Below, one piece after another: positions 24,173-31,462 of a stretch of 64,000 nt of DNA. Made by a program: the position numbers and the translations under genes. Positions within the stretch are counted from its first letter, which is position 1. Each line of letters begins with the position of its first letter. Below the pieces are notes generated by a model, which saw nothing but the letters and a program-made list of their open reading frames with translations, was not told where the DNA came from and made no database searches. This DNA comes from Streptomyces sp. NRRL WC-3618 (GTDB lineage: Bacteria > Actinomycetota > Actinomycetes > Streptomycetales > Streptomycetaceae): assembly GCF_001280005.1 (NCBI RefSeq), contig NZ_LGDW01000237.1, forward strand, positions 10,549 through 74,548, given 5' to 3'.

Positions 24173-26106
24173 CGGACCGGCATCATCTGCTCGTGCACGG
24201 CGGGACGTTCGCGGTCGTCGGGGACGGCGGGGACATCAGTGGGGTACGCGGCGGCAGCCAGCCCGACGGGTTATTCGTGCGCGACGCACGGCACTTGAGC
24301 CGTTGGCAGCTCACCGTCGACGGCGCCGTGCCCGAGACGCTCAGCCCGGTCGCGGACGGGGACACCGCGCGCTGTGTCCTCGTACCGCGCGGGGGCCGTC
24401 AGGAGCCGCCCGCCTACACCCTCTTCCGTGAACAGGCCGTCGCGGACGGCGCGTTCGTCGAGACGCTGCGCGTGACCAGCAACCGGCCGGTGCCGACGAC
24501 GGTCCGGATCGCGGTCACCGCCGACGCCGACTTCACCGACCAGTTCGAGCTGCGCTCCGACCACCGTACGTACGTCAAGTCCGGCGCCGTCCGGGGGCGC
24601 GAAGTCCTCGACGACGGCGTCGAGTTCAGCTACCGGCGCGGTGAGTGGCTGTCCTGTACGACGGTCACCGCCGAGCCCGCCCCGGACGGCGTCGAGGAGA
24701 CCGGCACCGGCGCCCGGCGCCTCGTCTGGACCCTGGAGCTGGAGCCGCAGGGTTTCGCCGAGCTGGCGTTGCGGGTCGCGGCCCGCCCGCACGGGGCGAC
24801 CGCACAGCCGCCGGTACCCGCCTCGCCCGCCGCCGTCAGCGACCGGCTAAGCGCCCTGGAAGAGGAGTTCGTCGAAGGCGTCGCCTTCCCCACCGCCTGG
24901 CCGGAGCTGGCGGCGGCCTGTGCGCGCGGCCTGGCCGACCTGGCGTCCTTGCAGGTCCCCGCGACCGGACCGGACGGCGAGGAACTGCGCGTACCGGCCG
25001 CCGGCGCGCCCTGGTTCCTCACCCTCCTCGGCCGTGACGCGCTCCTCACCTCCCTCTTCGCCCTCCCCTACCGCCCCCAGCTCGCCGCCGCCACCCTCCC
25101 GGCGCTCGCCGCGACCCAGGCGACGGAGGTCGGACCGGGCTCCGTGGCACAGCCGGGCAAGATCGTGCACGAGGTACGGCACGGCGAGCTGGCCCACTTC
25201 GGGCAGGTGCCGTACGGGCGGTACTACGGCTCGGTCGACGCGACCCCGCTGTTCCTGGTGCTCCTCGGGGCGTACGTCGAGCAGACCGGCGACACGGCCC
25301 TGGCCCGGCGCCTCGAAACCAACGCCCGAGCGGCGATCGGCTGGATGCTGGACCACAGCGGGCTGACGTCGCGCGGTTATCTGGTCTACCGGGCCGACCA
25401 GGGCGGTCTGGCCAACCAGAACTGGAAGGACTCCCCCGGCGCCATCTGCTGGGCCGACGGCACCCGCGCGAGCGGCCCGGTGATGGCGGCGGGGGCCCAG
25501 GGCTACGCGTACGACGCGCTGCGCCGTACCGCCCAGCTCGCCCGCACGGTATGGGACGACGAGGTGTACGCCGCCCTCCTCGAACAGGCGGCGGCCGACC
25601 TCCGGGACCGTTTCCAGCGGGACTTCTGGATGCCGGAGCACTCCTTCCCGGCCCTCGCGCTCGACGGCGAGGGCAACCAGGTCGACGGGCTGGCCTCCGA
25701 CGCGGGCCATCTGCTGTGGTCGGGGCTGCTCGACAAGGAGTACGGCGAGCTGGTCGGCCGGCGCCTGGTCGAACCGGACTTCTTCTCCGGCTGGGGGGTG
25801 CGGACGCTGGCGTCGGGCCAGTCCGCCTACCATCCCCTCTCCTACCACCGGGGCTCGGTCTGGCCGCACGACAACGCCCTGATCACGCTCGGCCTGGCCC
25901 GGTACGGCCTGCACGACGAGGCCCGTACGGTCGCGGGCGCCCTCGTCGACGCGGCGACCGCCACCGGCCACCGCCTGCCCGAGGTCCTCGCCGGTTACGG
26001 CCGCGACACCCACGCCGAACCGGTGCCCTACCCGCACGCGTGCGTACGGGAGTCCCGGTCGGCGGCGGCCCCGTTGGCGCTGCTCACAGCGGTCGGGGGC
26101 GCCTGA
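24169..26106 (+). CDS. Amylo-alpha-1,6-glucosidase/glycogen-debranching-like enzyme
   Basis: The 645-residue protein starts with the GDE N-terminal bis domain (LLVHGGTFAVVGDGGDISG, then GLFVRDARHLSRWQL). It ends with an (alpha/alpha)6 barrel containing FLTLLGRDALLTS, ANQNWKDSPGAI and YHRGSVWPHDNALI. It probably trims alpha-glucans or oligosaccharides in the cytoplasm, together with the GH63-like enzyme to which it is translationally coupled. Codon 35 is TTA (24271-24273), so expression may be restricted to bldA-positive (late) growth. Control by the divergent ROK repressor is likely. Confidence 0.87.
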   Translation: MTDRHHLLVHGGTFAVVGDGGDISGVRGGSQPDGLFVRDARHLSRWQLTVDGAVPETLSPVADGDTARCVLVPRGGRQEPPAYTLFREQAVADGAFVETLRVTSNRPVPTTVRIAVTADADFTDQFELRSDHRTYVKSGAVRGREVLDDGVEFSYRRGEWLSCTTVTAEPAPDGVEETGTGARRLVWTLELEPQGFAELALRVAARPHGATAQPPVPASPAAVSDRLSALEEEFVEGVAFPTAWPELAAACARGLADLASLQVPATGPDGEELRVPAAGAPWFLTLLGRDALLTSLFALPYRPQLAAATLPALAATQATEVGPGSVAQPGKIVHEVRHGELAHFGQVPYGRYYGSVDATPLFLVLLGAYVEQTGDTALARRLETNARAAIGWMLDHSGLTSRGYLVYRADQGGLANQNWKDSPGAICWADGTRASGPVMAAGAQGYAYDALRRTAQLARTVWDDEVYAALLEQAAADLRDRFQRDFWMPEHSFPALALDGEGNQVDGLASDAGHLLWSGLLDKEYGELVGRRLVEPDFFSGWGVRTLASGQSAYHPLSYHRGSVWPHDNALITLGLARYGLHDEARTVAGALVDAATATGHRLPEVLAGYGRDTHAEPVPYPHACVRESRSAAAPLALLTAVGGA

Positions 26107-26288
26107 CCAGGCGTACGGCGACGCGTGTGACCGGTCGCTTGGTGTGGCGTTTGCCCGGTGTTTGCCGGGTGCTTGGGCGCGGAGGCTGAACGCAGGCCGA
26201 GGGCCCGCCGTACGGGATGATGGCGGACCTCGGCTCCCGAGCCGGGCCCCCGCCACTCCCGCACGGGCTACACGGAAGGACCTTCGGG

Positions 26289-28532
26289 GTGCCTCTGTTC
26301 ACGCGCACGACCCCATCGACGGACGCCCCCACGGACGCCCCCGCCGAGGCACCTTCAGCGGAGACGCCATCCCCGGAGGCGGATGAGAAGGCGGACATAG
26401 CCGAAACGGGCGGCGCGACCGAGACGGCAGACACAGCCGAGACCAGCAGCGCGGCCGACGCAGCGGACACAGCCGAAACGGGCAGCGCGACCGAGACGGC
26501 AGACACGGCCGAGACCAGCAGCGCGGCCGACGCAGCGGACACAGCCGAAACGGGCAGCTCGACCGAGACGGCGGACACAGCCGAAGCGGGCGGCGCGACC
26601 GAGACGGCAGACACGGCCCAGACCAGCAGCGCGGCCGACGCAGCGGACACGCCGTCCCCGGACACGAACGAGACGGCCGACGCGGGCAGCACGGCCGACG
26701 CAGCCGACACGTCAGCCGAGGCGCCATCGCGGGACACGGCCGACGCGGCCGAACCGGACAGCACCGCCGACGCGGCCGACAGCCCCACGGAGACCCAGGC
26801 GGTCGCAGAAGCGACCGAGACCGCCGAGGCCACCGACACTGCCGAGACCCCCGACGCCCCCGACGCCGAGAATCCAACCAAGCCCGACTGGCGTACCCGG
26901 CGTCCCATCGCCGCCCGCAATCTCGGCTGGGCGGCGACCGCCCTCTCCGTGCTCGTCGTTCTCGTCGCCCTGCAGCTGCCGGCCACCGTCGACCAGCTCC
27001 GGCTCTCGGCGTTTCTGCGGCTTCCGGCGGAGGCGATCGTCGCGGCTGTCGTGCTGCTCGCGATGCCGCGCCGGCCGCGTGTGATCACGGCGGCGTGCAT
27101 GGGTGTCTTCCTCGGTGCGCTGACCGTGGTGAACCTGCTGGACATGGGGTACGTCGAGTTCCTGGGCCGGCACTTCAACGTCATGGTCGACTGGGTGCTG
27201 CTGAGCGACGCGCAGTCGTACCTCACCGACTCGATAGGCACGCTGGGTTCGCTCGCCACCACCCTCGGTGTGATCGTGCTCGTGCTGCTCCTGCTCGTCG
27301 GGACGGGCCTCGCGACCGTGCGGCTCAGCAACCTGCTCGCCCGCCACAACGCCGGTGCCACCAAGGCCTCGCTCATCGCCGGCACCGTATGGATCACCTG
27401 TATGTCCCTGGGGCTGACGAACTTCGGCGGGGCGCCGCTGGCCTCGAACCACGCCACCGCGATCGTCGAGGCGCATGTGCAGCGGGTGGGCGACACCATC
27501 CGCGACGAGGCGGTGTTCAGGAAGCTGGCGAAGAACGACCCGTTCGCGAAGACGCCCCCCGGCCAGCTGGTGCCGGACCTGCGCGGCAAGGACGTCATCT
27601 TCACGTTCATCGAGAGCTACGGCCGCAGCGCGATCGAGGACCCGATCATGTCGCCCGGCGTCGACCGGACGCTCGCCGACCAGACCCAGGCTCTGACCAC
27701 CGCCGGGTTCGCCGCGAAGAGCGGCTGGCTGACCTCGGCGACGTACGGCGGCAGCAGCTGGCTCGGTCACTCCACCTTCCTGTCGGGCCTGTGGATCAGC
27801 ACCCAGCAGCGCTACCGCACCCTCGTCGACAGCGACCGCCTCACCCTCCCCGAGGTGTTCCGGCGCACCGGCGACTACCGGGTCGTCGGCGTGATGCCGG
27901 GCGTCCAGAAGAGCTGGCCGGAGGCGAAGTTCTACGGCCTGGAGAAGAACTACGCGGCGAAGGACCTCGGCTACAAGGGCCCGAAGTTCAGCTGGTCGAC
28001 CATGCCGGACCAGTACACGCTGGACGCCTACCAGCGCCTGGAGCACGGCAGGAAGCAGGCCAAGCCGCTGATGTCGGAGATCATCCTGACCTCGAGCCAC
28101 CAGCCCTGGGCGCCCCTCCCGAAGACGGTCCCGCAGGACCGGCTCGGCGACGGCTCGGTGTTCAACGCGATCCAGAAGGCGGGCAAGGACCCGAAGGACG
28201 TCCTCTACGACGCCACCAAGGCGAAGGAGGAGTACGGCAAGTCGATCCAGTACTCGGTCACCAGCCTCATCAACTGGCTCACCAAGTACGGCACCGACGA
28301 CACCGTCCTCGTCTTCCTCGGCGACCACCAGCCGATGGCGCGGGTCAGCGGCAGCGAGGCCAGCCGCGACGTACCGGTGTCGATCGTGGCCAAGGACCCG
28401 AAGATGCTGGCCAAGGTCTCCGACTGGAACTGGACGGACGGCCTGCGCCCCGCCCACGACGCACCGGTCTGGAAGATGAGCGCGTTCCGAGACAAGTTCC
28501 TGACGGCCTACGGCTCGACTCCGCACCCGTAA
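26289..28532 (+). CDS. Membrane sulfatase-superfamily protein with acidic repeat tail
   Basis: The 747-residue protein has three parts. Residues 1-200 are an Ala/Thr/Glu/Asp/Ser-rich tail with seven near-identical 12-residue repeats (ADTAETSSAADA type). Next come four or so transmembrane helices (about 210-360). The extracellular alkaline-phosphatase/sulfatase domain follows, with metal-site motifs IFTFIESYGRSAIED and VFLGDHQPMA, like lipoteichoic acid synthases and phosphoglycerol transferases. It probably transfers or hydrolyses phospho-groups on the envelope. I chose the GTG at 26289, since GGAAGGA lies eight bases upstream and the earlier Met lacks one. The tail should lie in the cytoplasm before the first helix. 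Confidence 0.85.
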   Translation: MPLFTRTTPSTDAPTDAPAEAPSAETPSPEADEKADIAETGGATETADTAETSSAADAADTAETGSATETADTAETSSAADAADTAETGSSTETADTAEAGGATETADTAQTSSAADAADTPSPDTNETADAGSTADAADTSAEAPSRDTADAAEPDSTADAADSPTETQAVAEATETAEATDTAETPDAPDAENPTKPDWRTRRPIAARNLGWAATALSVLVVLVALQLPATVDQLRLSAFLRLPAEAIVAAVVLLAMPRRPRVITAACMGVFLGALTVVNLLDMGYVEFLGRHFNVMVDWVLLSDAQSYLTDSIGTLGSLATTLGVIVLVLLLLVGTGLATVRLSNLLARHNAGATKASLIAGTVWITCMSLGLTNFGGAPLASNHATAIVEAHVQRVGDTIRDEAVFRKLAKNDPFAKTPPGQLVPDLRGKDVIFTFIESYGRSAIEDPIMSPGVDRTLADQTQALTTAGFAAKSGWLTSATYGGSSWLGHSTFLSGLWISTQQRYRTLVDSDRLTLPEVFRRTGDYRVVGVMPGVQKSWPEAKFYGLEKNYAAKDLGYKGPKFSWSTMPDQYTLDAYQRLEHGRKQAKPLMSEIILTSSHQPWAPLPKTVPQDRLGDGSVFNAIQKAGKDPKDVLYDATKAKEEYGKSIQYSVTSLINWLTKYGTDDTVLVFLGDHQPMARVSGSEASRDVPVSIVAKDPKMLAKVSDWNWTDGLRPAHDAPVWKMSAFRDKFLTAYGSTPHP
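26391..26642 (+). repeat. 36-bp (12-residue) tandem repeats
   Basis: Seven consecutive 36-bp units encode ADxAETGxATET and ADTAETSSAADA alternating. Degenerate copies continue to about 26870. The near-identity at DNA level suggests recent expansion or slippage. Confidence 0.9.
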
Positions 28533-28552
28533 ACGGCAGTACATGCCCTATG

Positions 28553-28579
28553 TGTGTGGGGGGCGGAGCCCCCCACACA
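28553..28579. terminator. Terminator hairpin between the sulfatase-like and dus genes
   Basis: An 11-bp stem (TGTGTGGGGGG with its complement) and a 5-base loop sit between convergent genes. Confidence 0.8.
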
Positions 28580-28636
28580 GGGGCGCGGGGCTGTGTCGAT
28601 ATGCGGCTCCGCCGCGTGCGCGCGACCAGCCACAAC
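28580..28636 (-). repeat. Dispersed intergenic repeat, family A, inverted copy
   Basis: Read on the minus strand this is GTTGTGGCTGGTCGCGC followed by an insert and GCCCCGCGCCCCTG. It is a diverged relative of the copies near 37.5 and 43.0 kb. Confidence 0.6.
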
Positions 28637-28654
28637 GGACCAGCAGCCGAAACC

Positions 28655-29809
28655 TCACCCCCCGGACGTGTCCAGCTCCGCGTCCTCACTCACGCCCGCA
28701 CAGTCGTACGGATCCTGCAGCCAGCCCTCCGGCAGCACCACCCGGTTGTTGCCGGACGTACGACCACGCGGCCCGTCCGCGCCCAGGGGCCAGGCCTGGT
28801 CGAGGTCCAGCTCGTCGAGTCCGGAGCGGAGGTCGGCCAGCGAGGAGGTGATCGCGAGTCGCTTGCGCATGTCGGAGCCGACGGCGAAGCCCTTCAGGTA
28901 CCAGGCGACATGCTTGCGGAAGTCGATGACCCCGCGCGCCTCGTCGCCGATCCACTCACCGAGGAGCGTGGCGTGCCGGACCATGACGTCGGCGACCTCG
29001 CGCAGGGACGGCCGCGCGATGGCGTCCGTACGCCCCTCGAAGGCGGCCACCAGGTCCGCGAACAGCCATGGCCGGCCGAGGCAGCCGCGCCCGACCACCA
29101 CTCCGTCGCACCCGGTCTCGCGGACCATCCGCAGCGCGTCCTCGGCCGACCAGATGTCGCCGTTGCCGAGTACGGGGATCTCCGGTACGTGCTCCTTGAG
29201 GCGGGCGATCGCGTCCCAGTCCGCCGTGCCGCCGTAGTGCTGGGCGGCGGTGCGGCCGTGCAGCGCGATGGCCGTCACGCCCTCCTCCACCGCGATACGG
29301 CCGGCGTCGAGGTAGGTGATGTGGTCGTCGTTGATGCCCTTGCGCATCTTCATCGTGACGGGGAGATCCCCGGCCCCGGACACCGCCTCGCGCAGGATCG
29401 CGCGCAGCAGGTTGCGCTTGTACGGGAGGGCCGAGCCGCCGCCCTTCCTCGTCACCTTCGGGACGGGGCACCCGAAGTTGAGGTCGATGTGGTCGGCGAG
29501 CCCCTCCTCCGCGATCATGCGGACGGCCTTGCCGACGGTCGCGGGGTCGACGCCGTACAGCTGGATCGAGCGCGGCTGCTCGGTCGCGTCGAAGCGGATC
29601 AGCTGCATGGTCTTGTCGTTGCGCTCGACCAGCGCCCGGGTCGTGATCATCTCGCTGACGAACAGGCCCTTGCCACCGCTGAACTCCCTGCACAGGGTGC
29701 GGAAGGGCGCGTTGGTGATACCCGCCATGGGGGCGAGGACGACGGGTGGCTGCACGGCGTGCGGGCCGATCCGGAGGAGGCTTGCGGGAGCGGTGACGGG
29801 CGTGGACAT
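28655..29809 (-). CDS. dusB: tRNA-dihydrouridine synthase
   Basis: The 384-residue flavoprotein reduces uridine in tRNA D-loops. Seen are the FMN barrel start VLAPMAGITNAPFR, the catalytic Cys in LNFGCPVPKVTRKGGGSAL, the FMN phosphate contacts NGDIWSAEDALR and VGRGCLGRPWLF, and the C-terminal helical RNA-binding part. The first Met of the open frame would add 14 residues; I chose the ATG at 29809, right before the conserved part. It is divergent from the MFS gene with 56 bp between starts. Assignment to DusB rather than another Dus subgroup is by general resemblance. Confidence 0.93.
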   Translation of the reverse strand: MSTPVTAPASLLRIGPHAVQPPVVLAPMAGITNAPFRTLCREFSGGKGLFVSEMITTRALVERNDKTMQLIRFDATEQPRSIQLYGVDPATVGKAVRMIAEEGLADHIDLNFGCPVPKVTRKGGGSALPYKRNLLRAILREAVSGAGDLPVTMKMRKGINDDHITYLDAGRIAVEEGVTAIALHGRTAAQHYGGTADWDAIARLKEHVPEIPVLGNGDIWSAEDALRMVRETGCDGVVVGRGCLGRPWLFADLVAAFEGRTDAIARPSLREVADVMVRHATLLGEWIGDEARGVIDFRKHVAWYLKGFAVGSDMRKRLAITSSLADLRSGLDELDLDQAWPLGADGPRGRTSGNNRVVLPEGWLQDPYDCAGVSEDAELDTSGG

Positions 29810-29865
29810 TGGGCCATTCTCGCCCACCGGACGGAGTACAGCCAAAGTCATTAGTTAGGCATACT

Positions 29866-31371
29866 ATGGAGCGCATGTCCGAGCTGAGTCCCCGCCGCCG
29901 CATGCTCGTGCTGGCGATCTGCTGTATGAGCCTGCTGCTGGTGAGCCTCGACGTCACCGTGCTCAACGTCGCGCTGCCCGCCATGCAGAAGGATCTCGGC
30001 GCGAGTGTGGCCGGGATGCAGTGGTCGCTCGACGCGTACACGCTGGTGCTGGCCTCGCTGCTGATGCTGGCGGGCTCGACCGCCGACCGGATCGGCCGCC
30101 GCCGTGTCTTCCAGGCCGGGCTGGTGCTGTTCACGCTCGGCTCGGTGCTCTGCTCGCTCGCGCCCAACCTCGACTCGCTCATCGCGTTCCGCATGATCCA
30201 GGCGGTCGGCGGCTCGATGCTCAACCCGGTCGCCATGTCGATCATCACCAACACCTTCACCGACCCGCGTGAGCGGGCCCGCGCGATCGGGGTGTGGGGC
30301 GGGGTGGTCGGTATCTCCATGGCCGCCGGCCCGATCATCGGCGGGCTGCTCGTGGACTCCGTCGGCTGGCGCTCGATCTTCTGGATCAACGTGCCGGTGG
30401 GCCTCGCCGCGCTCCTGCTGACCCTGCGGTACGTCCCCGAGTCCCGGGCGGCGAAGGCCCGCCGCCCGGACCCGGTCGGCCAGGTGCTGGTGATCGCGCT
30501 GCTCGGCTCACTGACGTACGCGATCATCGAGGCGCCCAGCTCGTCGCTCACGCACACGCTCGCCTTCGGGGCGATCGCCCTGGCCGCGTTGCTCGGGCTG
30601 CTGTACTACGAGCCCCGGCGCGCCGAACCCCTCATCGACCTGCGGTTCTTCCGGTCGGTGCCGTTCAGTGGGGCGACCGTGATCGCGGTCAGCGCGTTCG
30701 CGGCGCTGAGCGGGTTCCTGTTCCTGTCGACGCTGTACCTGCAGAACGTGCGCGGGCTCTCCGCGCTGCACGCGGGTCTGTGGATGCTGCCGATGGCGGT
30801 GATGTGCTTCGTGTGCGCGCCGATCTCGGGGCGGCTGGTGGGCAGCCGGGGGCCGCGGTTCTCGCTGCTCATGGCCGGGGTCTGGATGACGGCGAGCGGG
30901 GTCCTGTTCGCCGGGTTCGACGCGGAGTCGTCGAACGTGACGCTGGTCGTCGGGTATTTCCTGTTCGGCCTCGGCTTCGGCTTCGTCAACGCGCCCATCA
31001 CCAACACGGCCGTCTCGGGCATGCCCCGCTCGCAGGCCGGGGTGGCCGCCGCGGTCGCCTCCACCAGCCGCCAGACCGGCGGCACGCTGGGGGTCGCGGT
31101 GATCGGCGCGGTGCTGGCGTCGGGCATCGGGGCGGACCCGTACAAGGAGGTGTTCGTGGCGGCGGCGCGGCCCGGGTGGTGGATCATCGCGGGCTGCGGT
31201 CTGGCCGTCCTGGTGCTGGGTGCCGTGACCACCGGCGGCTGGGCCCGGCGGACGGCGGAACGGGCGGCCGGGCGCATGGAGGACGGGGAGGACGGCGGCG
31301 GGAGCGATGCGCAGGGCAGGGGCGGGGAGAAGGGCGTGCGGGGGACGGCGGAGGCGCGCACCACGAGGTGA
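29866..31371 (+). CDS. MFS drug-efflux transporter, DHA2 type
   Basis: The 501-residue protein is a 14-helix major facilitator of the EmrB/QacA group. Visible are motif A variant GSTADRIGRRRVF after helix 2, the LDVTVLNVALPAM helix-1 signature, and motif C GGVVGISMAAGPIIGG in helix 5. It should export lipophilic compounds with proton antiport. The tail (about 40 residues) is Gly/Glu/Arg-rich. Two Met codons (29866 and 29875) are possible starts. An imperfect palindrome TAGTTAGGCATACTA (29852-29866) touches the start and may be the operator of a MarR or TetR regulator not encoded here. Confidence 0.9.
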   Translation: MERMSELSPRRRMLVLAICCMSLLLVSLDVTVLNVALPAMQKDLGASVAGMQWSLDAYTLVLASLLMLAGSTADRIGRRRVFQAGLVLFTLGSVLCSLAPNLDSLIAFRMIQAVGGSMLNPVAMSIITNTFTDPRERARAIGVWGGVVGISMAAGPIIGGLLVDSVGWRSIFWINVPVGLAALLLTLRYVPESRAAKARRPDPVGQVLVIALLGSLTYAIIEAPSSSLTHTLAFGAIALAALLGLLYYEPRRAEPLIDLRFFRSVPFSGATVIAVSAFAALSGFLFLSTLYLQNVRGLSALHAGLWMLPMAVMCFVCAPISGRLVGSRGPRFSLLMAGVWMTASGVLFAGFDAESSNVTLVVGYFLFGLGFGFVNAPITNTAVSGMPRSQAGVAAAVASTSRQTGGTLGVAVIGAVLASGIGADPYKEVFVAAARPGWWIIAGCGLAVLVLGAVTTGGWARRTAERAAGRMEDGEDGGGSDAQGRGGEKGVRGTAEARTTR

Positions 31372-31462
31372 GCCGTTGCTGTAACCCATTGCCGACGATC
31401 GCCGTTGGAGATCACGCAAGGACACCAGCAACTCGTCGAACTCGAAGAGGGCGTGGCCGATC

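Noticed and set aside
26084..27610. Open frame antisense to the sulfatase-like gene with Val-Ser-Ala repeats
   Set aside because: It is the reverse of the 36-bp repeats; there is no start context and no recognisable domain.
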